In this document: piece after piece, positions 1-7,984 of the stretch | Position numbering within the stretch: position 1 is the stretch's first letter | How the letters are laid out: every line of letters begins with the position of its first letter | Assembly: GCF_022788695.1 (NCBI RefSeq) | Contig: NZ_CP085154.1 | Coordinates: 3,224,001 to 3,288,000 of the forward strand | Length of the DNA stretch: 64,000 nt | Source: Pseudosulfitobacter sp. DSM 107133 | GTDB lineage: Bacteria; Pseudomonadota; Alphaproteobacteria; Rhodobacterales; Rhodobacteraceae | Reading direction: 5' to 3' | Notes under the pieces: model-generated | What the model was told of the DNA's origin: nothing | Database searches by the model: none | Seen by the model: the letters and a program-made list of their open reading frames with translations, nothing else | Translations under genes and position numbers: made by a program

Positions 1-79
1 ACGCCTGTGATCGCCCCCGAAACCGTTGCAACCCTATCCCCCGTCCGTTTTCAGCACTAAGCCCGTTGGAGGCCCGACC

Positions 80-856
80 ATGTCCCTACCCCGCCGTCTT
101 GCCCTGCTGACCCTGCTTGCGCTGGCAGCTTGTGGCGCCCCGCGCGCGCCGGATGGCGTCGTTTTTGCGCCCAGGTTTTCAGACGCGCATCCGGTCGACT
201 TCCGGGGCCGCGCGCCGCAGCGCTATCCGGTGCAGGGCATTGATGCCGCGCGGTTCCAGACATCAATCGACTGGAACACGGCACGGCGCAACGGGGTGAA
301 CTTTGCCTTTCTCAAGGCGACCGAAGGCGGTGACCTGCTGGACCCCGCGTTCAAACAGCACTGGCGCGACGCTGGTCGTGCAGGTGTCGAACGGGGGGCC
401 TATCACTTTTATTACTTCTGCACCTCGCCCGAGGATCAGGCCCGCTGGTTCATCCGCAATGTCCCGCGCACAGCAGGCATGTTGCCGCCCGTGCTGGACA
501 TGGAATGGAACCCGTTTTCGCCCACATGCGCCCATGTTCGCCCGCCCGCAAGCGAAGTACGCAACCAGATGCGCCGCTGGGTCAAGATCGTCGAGGCCCA
601 CTATGGCCTGCGCCCGATCATCTATACCACCCCGAAGTTCTTTGAAGAAAACGGCCTGCGGTCGTTTCGCGGCTATGACTTCTGGCTGCGCTCAACCGCC
701 AAAAGCGTCTCCGAAGCCTATCCGGGCCAACGGTGGAAATTCTGGCAATACTCATCCACGGGACTCATTCCAGGCATCGTCGGCGAGGTTGACCTGAACG
801 TCTATAATGGCAATCGCGCCGAATGGGAGACATGGCTGTCCTCGCACAAGATCTAG
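80..856 (+). CDS. Glycoside hydrolase family 25 lysozyme-like lipoprotein
   Basis: Predicted peptidoglycan muramidase of the GH25 (Chalaropsis lysozyme) family, 258 residues, acting in the periplasm or anchored in a membrane. The ATG at 80 is chosen over an upstream in-frame ATG at 26 because a GGAGG-like site (about 66-72) precedes it and a clean lipoprotein signal follows (hydrophobic stretch, then lipobox LAAC). Family motifs seen are an early Asp in QGIDAARFQ and the acidic pair in VLDMEWN, the expected catalytic region; the C-terminal half has the usual WQYSS strand and ends in the DLNVYNG segment typical of the family. It stands alone; the next gene is convergent. Substrate is inferred from family only. 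Confidence 0.85.
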   Translation: MSLPRRLALLTLLALAACGAPRAPDGVVFAPRFSDAHPVDFRGRAPQRYPVQGIDAARFQTSIDWNTARRNGVNFAFLKATEGGDLLDPAFKQHWRDAGRAGVERGAYHFYYFCTSPEDQARWFIRNVPRTAGMLPPVLDMEWNPFSPTCAHVRPPASEVRNQMRRWVKIVEAHYGLRPIIYTTPKFFEENGLRSFRGYDFWLRSTAKSVSEAYPGQRWKFWQYSSTGLIPGIVGEVDLNVYNGNRAEWETWLSSHKI

Positions 857-939
857 GCTTCGCCCAAGCCGCACGACCTTGAACGCGCCCCGCCCTTCAT
901 CTTGCCAGAAAAACTCCGGGGGAGGCGCGCCAGCGCCCT

Positions 940-954
940 GGGGGCAGAGCCCCC
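940..954. terminator. GC hairpin downstream of the lysozyme gene
   Basis: A perfect GGGGGC/GCCCCC stem around an AGA loop lies 84 bases after the lysozyme stop, between two convergent genes. There is no T-run after it, so it is only terminator-like; it is also the first part of the tandem repeat that follows. Confidence 0.35.
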
Positions 955-1012
955 ATAACTAAAGACAGTGGCAGAGCCCCCGTAACCAAAGACAGTGGCA
1001 GAGCCTCCTGAC
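943..1012. repeat. 27-bp tandem repeat, about 2.6 copies
   Basis: Units begin with GGCAGAGCC at 943, 970 and 997 (period 27). The first two units differ at only two positions and the third is truncated after about 16 bases. It fills the gap between the convergent lysozyme and FAD-dehydrogenase genes. No coding potential seen. Confidence 0.8.
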
Positions 1013-1041
1013 AAAACAGCGTCGCGCCAGCGTCCGCAGGG

Positions 1042-2445
1042 TCAGACGGTGACGACCTTGCCGGGGTTCAGAATATTGTCAGGGTCCAGCGCCCGTTTGA
1101 TTGCGACCATGAAATCGGTGGCCTCTCCCAGTTCCTTGACCAGATAGGGCATCTTGCCCTGCCCGATCCCGTGCTCGCCGGTACAGGTGCCATCCATCGC
1201 AATCGCCATCTCGGCCAGCCAGCTGACATAGCCCTGGGCCTTTTCCATCTCTTCGGGACTGTTTTCGTCGACCAACAGCAGCGAATGGAAATTGCCGTCC
1301 CCCACATGGCCGACGATCGGGGCCATAAAGCCCAGCTCTGCCAGCCGCTCTTGCGCGGCCCCCACAATTTCGGCCAACCGCGAGATCGGCACGCAGACAT
1401 CCGTCGAAATCCCCTTGGCGCCGGGGCGCAGGTTCAGCGAGGCCCAATAGGCATTGTGCCGTGCTTTCCACAGCGCATTGCGCTCTTCGGTGCTGGTGGT
1501 CGCGGTATAGCCATTGCCGCCGAAATCATCTGCAATGGCCCCAAAGGTTTCGGCCTGTTCGACCACGCCCGCATCCGAGCCATGGAATTCCAGCAGCAAC
1601 AGGGGTGTTTCCGGCAGGTCCAGACCCGAATAGGCATTGCACGCCTTGACCTGAAGCGCATCCAGCAGTTCGATCCGCGCCACGGGAATACCGAACTGGA
1701 TCACCTGCATCACCGTCTGGCACGCGGCATCGACCGTGGGGAAGGAACAGCGCGCCGAGCTGATGGCCTCGGGAATGCCCTGCAATTTCAGCGTGATCTC
1801 GGTGATGATCCCCAGGGTGCCTTCCGATCCGATCAGCAGCCGCGTCAGATCGTAACCTGCCGACGATTTCTTGGCCCGTTGCGCCGTGCGGATGATGCGC
1901 CCGTCGGCCATCACCGCTTCCAGCGCCAGCACATTGTCTTTCATGGTGCCATAGCGCACCGCATTGGTCCCCGACGCGCGCGTCGCCGCCATGCCGCCCA
2001 GCGATGCATTGGCACCGGGGTCGATGGGAAAGAACAGGCCCTGATCGCGCAGGTGGGTGTTCAGGTCTTCGCGCGTCACGCCGGGCTGGATCACACAGTC
2101 GAGGTCTTCCGTGTGCACGTCGATGATCTTGTTCATATTCATCAGATCAATCGAAATTCCGCCCGCGGGCGCATTTACATGCCCCTCAAGCGAGGTGCCG
2201 GTGCCAAAGGCGACGACAGGCACCTTGTGGGCCGCACATATCTTGACGATCTCCGAAACCTCTTGGGTCGATTGCGCAAAGACCACCCCATCGGGCATCT
2301 GGTTTTGAATCCACGTCGTCGTATGCCCGTGCTGTTCACGCACGGAAGCGCTGGTCTGGAACCGGTCTCCGAATTGCTGTTTCAGCACGCCCGTGACAGT
2401 TTCAATGCCGCTTTCGTTGCGCGGCAGGTCAATCGCTTGCACCAT
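1042..2445 (-). CDS. FAD-linked D-lactate/glycolate-type dehydrogenase
   Basis: A 467-residue flavoprotein of the FAD_binding_4 plus FAD-oxidase_C type (D-lactate dehydrogenase cytochrome, GlcD relatives). The N-terminal PP-loop region shows PVVAFGTGTSLEGH and the FAD region shows GANASLGGMAATRASGTNAVRYG; the C-terminal half has the HVGDGNFHS and GTCTGEHGIG metal/substrate motifs, and the chain ends NPGKVV as usual for the family. It is the last gene of a minus-strand operon: only 6 bases separate it from the gamma-glutamyltransferase upstream. With the 2-hydroxyacid dehydrogenase at the head of the operon, oxidation of a 2-hydroxyacid such as D-lactate or glycolate is likely; the exact substrate cannot be read. 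Confidence 0.88.
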   Translation of the reverse strand: MVQAIDLPRNESGIETVTGVLKQQFGDRFQTSASVREQHGHTTTWIQNQMPDGVVFAQSTQEVSEIVKICAAHKVPVVAFGTGTSLEGHVNAPAGGISIDLMNMNKIIDVHTEDLDCVIQPGVTREDLNTHLRDQGLFFPIDPGANASLGGMAATRASGTNAVRYGTMKDNVLALEAVMADGRIIRTAQRAKKSSAGYDLTRLLIGSEGTLGIITEITLKLQGIPEAISSARCSFPTVDAACQTVMQVIQFGIPVARIELLDALQVKACNAYSGLDLPETPLLLLEFHGSDAGVVEQAETFGAIADDFGGNGYTATTSTEERNALWKARHNAYWASLNLRPGAKGISTDVCVPISRLAEIVGAAQERLAELGFMAPIVGHVGDGNFHSLLLVDENSPEEMEKAQGYVSWLAEMAIAMDGTCTGEHGIGQGKMPYLVKELGEATDFMVAIKRALDPDNILNPGKVVTV

Positions 2446-2451
2446 TTTGTC

Positions 2452-4230
2452 TTAGTCTCCCAGCGCGATGCCTTCGCGGCGCGGATCGGCACCACCTTGC
2501 AGGCCATCGCCTATTTCAATTGCGTGCAGGCCCGAATTCAAATCCCGCGTGCCCACGTCAAATCCCATCTCGCCAAGCGGCCCTTGCAGGTCGGCGGCGC
2601 TTGTCCCTGTTTCCAGGTCGTAGGCACCAAAACGGTTGACCGCATGGGGCATCGCCACCGCCTGTTGCACGTCCATACCCCAGGCCAGATGCGCGATGAT
2701 CGCCTGCGCCACATAGCCGATGATGCGACTGCCCCCGGGGCTGCCGATGGCCAGCACGGGCGCGCCGTCTTTCATCACGATGGTCGGGGCCATCGACGAG
2801 CGGGGCCTCTTGCCCGGCTCCAGCCTGTTGGCAATCGGCACGCCGTCGCTGTGGGTGCGAAAGCTGAAATCGGTCAGCTCGTTGTTCAACAGGAACCCGC
2901 GCACCATCAGCCGCGAGCCGAAACCGTTTTCAATGGTGGTCGTCATCGACGCCACATTGCCATAGCTGTCCACGATCGAGATGTGCGAGGTCGAGGGCAG
3001 CTCGATGCTTTCGTCATCCGCCAGCAGCATCGCGTGGTCCCATGCGGGATTGCCGGGGCTGACCTCGGGCAGTGCATCGTCGCCTGCCAGCAGCTTGGCC
3101 CGTTCCGCCAGATAGGCCGGATCAATCAGCCCCTGCGTCGGCATCGGCACGAAATCACTGTCCGCCATGTAGCGCCCGCGGTCGGCAAAGGCCAAACGCG
3201 AGGCATCCCCGATCAGCCGCCACGCCTGCGGGTCAGCAGGGCCAAGGGCTGCCAGATCATAATTGTCGAGCATGCCCAGAATCTGGCCCACGGTCAGCGC
3301 CCCCGACGAGGGCGGCCCCATGCCGCAAACTTCGTGGCCCTGAAACGGCGCGCAAACAGCTTCGCGTTCACGCGCGGCATATAGGCTGAAATCCATCGGT
3401 GTCAGCAAACCGCCCGCAGGCACCGCTGCGTTCACCGTGTCGACAATATCGCGGGCAATCGCACCCGTATAAAAGGCAGCCGGATCGTCCGCCAGGGCCA
3501 GCAGCGTGTCGGCATAGGCGACATTGGTCAGCTGGTCGCCCGCCTGCAAGGGTTGCCCCTGCGGCAGGAAATAGCTGGCAGTGCTGTCAAAGCGCGCCAG
3601 CCGCTCGGCATCTGCCGCAACCAGCCCAGCCAGACGCGGCGAAACCGCGAAGCCGTCTTGAGCCAGCGCAATGGCGGGCTGCAACAGATCGGCCCAATTG
3701 CTTTTGCCCCATTTCGACTGAGCCGTGGCCAGCAACGCGGGCGTGCCCGGCACGCCGACCGACAAACCACCCACGACGGCATCGTAGAACTTCAACGATT
3801 CGCCGTCAGCATCCTGAAACCGTGTCGGCGTGGCGGCCAAAGGTGCGGTTTCGCGGCCGTCCAATGTGGTCAGCTTGCCGCTGGCCGCATCGTACCACAC
3901 CAGAAACGCACCCCCGCCAAGGCCCGAGCTTTGCGGTTCAACCAGCCCCAGCACCGTCTGCACTGCAACCAGCGCATCCGCCGCAGTGCCCCCGGCCGCC
4001 AGCACATCGGCCCCCGCCTGCACCGCATGCGGGTTGGCCGCTGCCACCATCCACGTCTTACCCGCCACCGGCACGCCGTCTTCCTTGGCTTGCAGGGCTG
4101 CCGCAACCTGTGGCGACATGGCGGCAAACCCGCCCGATGTTGCCGCTTCGGGCTGGACCGCATCGGCGGCCTGCTGGGCCAAAACCGGCCCTGCCGCCAA
4201 CGCGGCAATCAATGTCAGTGTCTTGCGCAT
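2452..4230 (-). CDS. ggt: Gamma-glutamyltransferase (gamma-glutamyltranspeptidase)
   Basis: A 592-residue exported N-terminal-nucleophile hydrolase that cleaves gamma-glutamyl bonds of glutathione and related compounds in the periplasm. The N-terminus is a signal peptide (MRKTLTLIAALAAGPVLAQ). The autoprocessing site is visible as STSHISIVDSYGN, where the Thr before HISIVD is the expected new N-terminus of the small subunit; the GGGAFLVWYD and DGRETAP motifs of the large subunit and the GSPGGSRII motif of the small subunit are present. Length matches the family. It is the middle gene of a three-gene operon (21 bases after the hydroxyacid dehydrogenase, 6 bases before the FAD dehydrogenase), an unusual grouping whose logic is not evident. 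Confidence 0.92.
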   Translation of the reverse strand: MRKTLTLIAALAAGPVLAQQAADAVQPEAATSGGFAAMSPQVAAALQAKEDGVPVAGKTWMVAAANPHAVQAGADVLAAGGTAADALVAVQTVLGLVEPQSSGLGGGAFLVWYDAASGKLTTLDGRETAPLAATPTRFQDADGESLKFYDAVVGGLSVGVPGTPALLATAQSKWGKSNWADLLQPAIALAQDGFAVSPRLAGLVAADAERLARFDSTASYFLPQGQPLQAGDQLTNVAYADTLLALADDPAAFYTGAIARDIVDTVNAAVPAGGLLTPMDFSLYAAREREAVCAPFQGHEVCGMGPPSSGALTVGQILGMLDNYDLAALGPADPQAWRLIGDASRLAFADRGRYMADSDFVPMPTQGLIDPAYLAERAKLLAGDDALPEVSPGNPAWDHAMLLADDESIELPSTSHISIVDSYGNVASMTTTIENGFGSRLMVRGFLLNNELTDFSFRTHSDGVPIANRLEPGKRPRSSMAPTIVMKDGAPVLAIGSPGGSRIIGYVAQAIIAHLAWGMDVQQAVAMPHAVNRFGAYDLETGTSAADLQGPLGEMGFDVGTRDLNSGLHAIEIGDGLQGGADPRREGIALGD

Positions 4231-4251
4231 TCTGTTCTCCCCTGGAATCGC

Positions 4252-5238
4252 TCAGAGCATGGACGGCACGACCTGATCCGGCGGGCGGTGGCCGTCGTCA
4301 AATGTCTTGATGTTGATGATAACTTTTTCGCCCATCTCCAACCGGCTTTCCAGCGTGGCCGATCCCATATGCGGCAACAACACCACATTGGGCAGCTCGC
4401 GCAGGCGCGGGTTGATGTTGGTGCCGTTCTCGTAAACGTCCAGACCGGCACCCGCGATTTCGCCCGAGCGCAACATCCGCGTCATGGCGTTTTCATCCAC
4501 CACTTCCCCGCGCGAGGTGTTCACCAGAACCGCGTCTTTCTTCATCAGTTTCAGACGGCGCGCGTTCATCAGATGGAATGTCGAAGGCGTCGAAGGGCAG
4601 TTGATGCACAGCACATCCATGCGGGCGACCATCTGGTCCAGACTTTCCCAATAGGTCGCTTGCAGGCTGTCTTCGATCTCGGACCGCAAACGGCGGCGGT
4701 TGTGATAATGCACCTGCATGCCAAAGGCAGCCGCGCGCCGCGCGACGGCCTGACCGATGCGGCCCATGCCCAGAATGCCCAGACGCCGCCCCGCGATGCG
4801 CCCCCCAAGAAAGGCGGTGGGCGCCCAGCCCTGCCATGTGCCCGACTGCATGGCCGCCAGCCCTTCGGGCATACGGCGTGTCACGGCCAGAATCAGGCCC
4901 ATCGTCATATCGGCAGTGTCGTCGGTCAGCACGCCCGGTGTGTTGGACACCAATACACCGCGCTGGCGGGCGGTGGCCACGTCGATATTGTCGACCCCGG
5001 CCCCATAGTTTGCGATCAGCTTCAACCGGTCCCCGGCCTGGGCGATCATCGCGGCGTCGATCTGGTCGGTGATTGTGGGCACCAGAACATCCGCCACTTT
5101 CATGGCCTTGGCCAATTCGTCACGCGTCATCGGCGTGTCGTCCTCACGCAATGTTGTGTTGAACAACTCGCTCAGACGGGTTTCTACCGCTTCGGGCAAC
5201 CGTCGCGTAACAACAACACTCAGACGTTCCTTTACCAT
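4252..5238 (-). CDS. D-isomer-specific 2-hydroxyacid dehydrogenase (glyoxylate reductase-like)
   Basis: A 328-residue NAD(P)-dependent dehydrogenase interconverting a 2-oxoacid and a D-2-hydroxyacid, probably glyoxylate/hydroxypyruvate reductase-like. The Rossmann signature LGILGMGRIGQAVARR is followed by the NTSRGEVVDE block holding the catalytic Arg/Glu region and LLPHMGSAT with the catalytic His. The ATG is preceded on the minus strand by a GGGAGGTGC ribosome-binding site. It heads a minus-strand operon with ggt and the FAD-linked dehydrogenase, and is divergent from the SH3 protein gene, so the promoter lies in the 98 bases from 5239 to 5336. Confidence 0.9.
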   Translation of the reverse strand: MVKERLSVVVTRRLPEAVETRLSELFNTTLREDDTPMTRDELAKAMKVADVLVPTITDQIDAAMIAQAGDRLKLIANYGAGVDNIDVATARQRGVLVSNTPGVLTDDTADMTMGLILAVTRRMPEGLAAMQSGTWQGWAPTAFLGGRIAGRRLGILGMGRIGQAVARRAAAFGMQVHYHNRRRLRSEIEDSLQATYWESLDQMVARMDVLCINCPSTPSTFHLMNARRLKLMKKDAVLVNTSRGEVVDENAMTRMLRSGEIAGAGLDVYENGTNINPRLRELPNVVLLPHMGSATLESRLEMGEKVIINIKTFDDGHRPPDQVVPSML

Positions 5239-5336
5239 TCGGCACCTCCCGGACTTGGCGCTCAGTATCGCGCCACGCTATGGTGGCCGATGAGAGCGCG
5301 AGGCACAAGAACCCGCGCCCACTATATGAGGCAGCT

Positions 5337-5855
5337 ATGGCAGGATTCCTGAAAAGAATTCAAACAGGTGTAATCTGTGCAGCTTTGCTGACGTCGCTGG
5401 CCGGCATCGCCAGCGCGCAGGCGCAGGACAAGGGACAGGTCACCAATCTGCCGCTGCCCCGTTTTGTTTCGATGAAAGCCGCAGAAGGCAACGTCCGGCG
5501 CGGCCCCTCGCTGACACACCGGATCGACTGGGTGTTCAAACGCCGCGATATGCCCTTGCAGATCACGGCAGAGCATGGCCACTGGAGGCGCGTCGAAGAC
5601 CGTGACGGGCTGGGCGGCTGGGTGCATTATTCGCTGCTTTCAGGCACGCGCACCGTGATCGTCGAACAGGACTTGATGCCGCTGCACGCCCGCCCCGACC
5701 CCGATTCGCCCACGGCTGCGGTGCTGGAAAACGGGGTGATTGCCCGGCTGGGCGAGTGTAACCCGGAATGGTGCTGGCTGACGGCGGGCGGATATCGCGG
5801 CTGGGCCCCGAAATCGCGCCTTTGGGGCGTCGCCCCAGACGAAATCCGCGACTAA
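5337..5855 (+). CDS. Exported SH3-domain protein
   Basis: A 172-residue predicted periplasmic protein. The ATG at 5337 is preferred over an in-frame start at 5280 because it begins a good signal peptide (MAGFLKRIQTG, hydrophobic core to IASAQAQ). Two bacterial SH3-like segments follow: one around NVRRGPSLTHRIDWVFKR and GGWVHYSLLSGTR, the second around PLHARPDPDSPTAAVLENG and GGYRGWAPKSRLWGV. Such proteins usually bind cell-wall material, and no enzymatic motif is seen. It is divergent from the hydroxyacid dehydrogenase. Its stop codon lies 5 bases before the first palindromic repeat element. Confidence 0.8.
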   Translation: MAGFLKRIQTGVICAALLTSLAGIASAQAQDKGQVTNLPLPRFVSMKAAEGNVRRGPSLTHRIDWVFKRRDMPLQITAEHGHWRRVEDRDGLGGWVHYSLLSGTRTVIVEQDLMPLHARPDPDSPTAAVLENGVIARLGECNPEWCWLTAGGYRGWAPKSRLWGVAPDEIRD

Positions 5856-5860
5856 CGGAC

Positions 5861-6171
5861 TAGGGTCAGGACCCATTAATCCTGCACTGTCAGTTCGACA
5901 GATTTTTCCGCTGACAAGCAGCATCTGCGCAGGAATAGTGGTTCTATTTCAAACAGATGCGCCGCAGGCTGCGGGAAAATCCGTCGAACCCGTCACGCCG
6001 AAGGCGTGCCAATATTATTAAGCGCTCCTACGGAGCGACGGGCGGCAATTTCACTTCATTTCAGTGTCTTGGGCCGCTTGCAAATAGAACCACTATTGGC
6101 AGCACGACCCAAACCACTGAAATTTCGTGAAATTGCCGCTGACGGCGCAGGATTAATGGGTCCTGACCCTA
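5861..6171. mobile_element. MITE-like 311-bp palindromic element, copy 1
   Basis: The ends are inverted repeats of about 25 bases: the left begins TAGGGTCAGGACCCATTAAT and the right is its reverse complement. TA stands at both ends, which suits a TA target duplication as made by IS630/Tc1-mariner-type transposases. A second copy of identical length lies at 26586-26896 and I see only two differences, both in the terminal repeats. Inside are nested inverted repeats: 5893-5911 with 5971-5989, 5934-5949 with 6082-6097 (perfect, 16 bp), and 6044-6073 with 6108-6137 (25 of 30), plus tight hairpins at 5994-6008 and 6023-6037. It encodes no transposase. It sits between two convergent genes, and its last TA forms part of the stop codon of the DUF3237 gene. 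Confidence 0.85.
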
Positions 6172-6633
6172 GCGCAGCGCGTATAGGTCCACCTTGACCG
6201 AAGATTTGTTGCGCGCGCCGGTGCCCACAAACAGCGTGCGGTTCACCCAGTCATAGCGCGCATCGCCGGTTTCCAACCGCGCGTGGGTGCGCATGTAATA
6301 GTCTTCGGGCGGCACGGCCTCGCCACGGCCAAGGGCCGCAAGCACGTCGGGCGACCCGTCACGATAGCCGTAATTGATGATCTCGATAACCGCCCCGTCG
6401 TCCGTCTCCATCGCATAGCGGGTATCAAGCTCGGCCATGCCGGTGCTGAACAGGGTCTGCCAGTCGGCGCCCAGATTCAGGATCCTGCCATTCAATTGGG
6501 CGCCTGTCACAGTGCCGCCGATAATCGGGATGATGCGGCGCGTGCCTGCCCGTCCTTGCCCCATTTCACGGATCGGGCCCAGTTCGACATCCAGTGTACA
6601 GACATGTTCCAGCGTCGGTTTCAGTAATTTCAT
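6169..6633 (-). CDS. DUF3237 family protein
   Basis: A 154-residue protein of the DUF3237 (UPF0311) family, recognised from LEHVCTLDVELGPIREMG, RRIIPIIGGTVTG and the DWVNRTLFVGTGARN C-terminal block. The family has a small beta-barrel fold and no firmly established function, but members are frequent in aromatic-compound gene clusters, as here. The TAG stop is formed by the last TA of the repeat element plus the following G; removing the element and one TA leaves TAG in place, so the length is probably native. It is divergent from the MarR regulator, with a 97-base intergenic region holding a palindrome. Confidence 0.8.
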   Translation of the reverse strand: MKLLKPTLEHVCTLDVELGPIREMGQGRAGTRRIIPIIGGTVTGAQLNGRILNLGADWQTLFSTGMAELDTRYAMETDDGAVIEIINYGYRDGSPDVLAALGRGEAVPPEDYYMRTHARLETGDARYDWVNRTLFVGTGARNKSSVKVDLYALR

Positions 6634-6655
6634 AGACAGGGCCCCTCGCTTCCGA

Positions 6656-6675
6656 TAATTGTTAACCTAGTAAAC
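6656..6675. promoter_or_regulatory. Candidate MarR operator between DUF3237 and marR genes
   Basis: An AT-rich stretch TAATTGTTAACCTAGTAAAC in a GC-rich genome contains the near-palindrome GTTAAC-CTA-GTAAAC (one mismatch). The 9-mer TAATTGTTA recurs at 13660-13668 in the other divergent promoter of the island. Binding is inferred from position only. Confidence 0.4.
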
Positions 6676-6730
6676 GATCTCGCGCCTGTCCACATCGAAC
6701 AGTGCGGCGATCCCATCGCATGAGGATGAC

Positions 6731-7201
6731 ATGACACGGACACACCGAAAAGCCCGCACCACTGATGCTGATCTGTCCGAAATGGCGCTGGAATCGCTGG
6801 TGGGGTACAATCTCAAGCGGGCCTATGTGGTGATGCAAAACGACTATCGCAAGGTGATGGGCGATGAAGGGCTCAGCCCGCGCGTTTTCTCGGCGCTGAC
6901 ATTTGTGGTCGAGACTCCGGACCTGACGCAAAGCGAACTGGCACGACGGCTGGGTATCGAGCGCTCGGGGCTGGTGGCGATCGTCGACGAACTGGAAGGG
7001 CGCGGATATTTGCACCGCGTTGCTGTTCCGCAGGACCGGCGCATTCAGGCGCTGTCACCGACCGACGCGGGTGTGCAGGCATATGATGCCGCGCTGGCGT
7101 TGATCCGCGACCACGAAAACAGAGTCTTGCACATGCTGAACGCCAAGGAGCGCGCGCAGCTTGTGCATCTGCTGAAGAAGATCAGGGAAATCGGAGAGTG
7201 A
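6731..7201 (+). CDS. MarR family transcriptional regulator of the aromatic-acid cluster
   Basis: A 156-residue winged-helix regulator. The helix-turn-helix is visible around [32 protein letters not shown], and the wing follows in [16 protein letters not shown]. The start at 6731 follows TGAGGA. It is the first gene of an operon: the short-chain dehydrogenase begins 4 bases after its stop and the CoA ligase follows. MarR proteins in hydroxycinnamate clusters of other bacteria (FerR, CouR, HcaR types) are repressors released by the aromatic acid or its CoA thioester; this role here is inferred from context. The promoter region at 6634-6730 carries a palindrome suited to autoregulation. Confidence 0.85.
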   Translation: MTRTHRKARTTDADLSEMALESLVGYNLKRAYVVMQNDYRKVMGDEGLSPRVFSALTFVVETPDLTQSELARRLGIERSGLVAIVDELEGRGYLHRVAVPQDRRIQALSPTDAGVQAYDAALALIRDHENRVLHMLNAKERAQLVHLLKKIREIGE

Positions 7202-7205
7202 TCCA

Positions 7206-7973
7206 ATGAGCATTTGGAAAGACAGCATCGCTGTCGTAACAGGCGGGGCTTCGGGCCTGGGGGCGGCCACGGCGCGTGCATTGGCCGAAACGGGTATGAA
7301 GGTCGCGGTATTCGATCTGAACAAGGACGCGGGCGACGCATTGGCCGCCGAACTGGGCGGCATGTTTCACAGCGTCGATGTCTCGGATCCGGCCAGCGTC
7401 GCCGCCGGACTGGACGCGGTACAGGCGCAGCTGGGCACACCGCGTGTGCTGGTCAACTGCGCGGGCATCGGCCCTGCGGCCAAGACCGTGTCGCGTGGCG
7501 AAGCGCATGATCCTGCGGTGTTCGACAAGACCATTCGCGTCAACCTGATGGGCACCTTCAATTGCGCCAGCCAGGTTGCCGCCCGCATGGTTGCTGCCGA
7601 TCCCGTCGCACCGGATGGCGCGCGCGGCGTGATCATCAACACGGCGTCGGTTGCCGCCTATGACGGGCAGATCGGGCAAGTGGCCTATGCCGCCTCCAAG
7701 GGCGGTATCGTGGGCATGACCCTGCCCATGGCCCGCGATCTGGCGGACAAGGGCGTGCGGGTCTGCACCATTGCGCCGGGTCTGTTCCTGACGCCGCTTC
7801 TGGAAGGGCTGCCACAGGACGTGCAGGATTCGCTGGGCAAGCAGGTGCCGTTCCCGTCGCGGCTGGGGCATCCGTCGGAATATGCCAAGCTGGCCTGTCA
7901 CATCGTCGACAACCCGATGCTGAACGGCGAGGTCATCCGTCTGGATGGCGCCATCCGTATGGCACCAAGGTAA
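7206..7973 (+). CDS. Short-chain dehydrogenase (3-hydroxyacyl-CoA dehydrogenase type II-like)
   Basis: A 255-residue classical SDR. The NAD-binding [13 protein letters not shown] motif is near the N-terminus, [10 protein letters not shown] is the NAG-type motif, and the catalytic Ser-Tyr-Lys set is visible as [13 protein letters not shown] followed by VAYAASKGG. Overall pattern resembles type II 3-hydroxyacyl-CoA dehydrogenases (HSD17B10-like). It lies 4 bases after marR and 11 bases before the CoA ligase. In a beta-oxidation-like shortening of a hydroxycinnamoyl-CoA side chain it would oxidise the 3-hydroxyacyl-CoA formed by the crotonase encoded at 12827-13612; no thiolase is present in the window, so this route is an inference. 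Confidence 0.85.
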   Translation: MSIWKDSIAVVTGGASGLGAATARALAETGMKVAVFDLNKDAGDALAAELGGMFHSVDVSDPASVAAGLDAVQAQLGTPRVLVNCAGIGPAAKTVSRGEAHDPAVFDKTIRVNLMGTFNCASQVAARMVAADPVAPDGARGVIINTASVAAYDGQIGQVAYAASKGGIVGMTLPMARDLADKGVRVCTIAPGLFLTPLLEGLPQDVQDSLGKQVPFPSRLGHPSEYAKLACHIVDNPMLNGEVIRLDGAIRMAPR

Positions 7974-7984
7974 GGAAACGCTCC

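Noticed and set aside
1171..3384. Very long plus-strand open frame opposite the FAD dehydrogenase and ggt
   Set aside because: Arg/His/Gln-rich shadow of the real minus-strand genes, with no family motifs or ribosome site. Similar shadows occur at 3553-5352, 28841-30322 and 60994-62442.
6006..6197. Small open frame inside the 311-bp element (also 26731-27003)
   Set aside because: Most of it lies in inverted repeats; the first 54 or so residues are shared by both copies only because the element is repeated, and there is no ribosome site.
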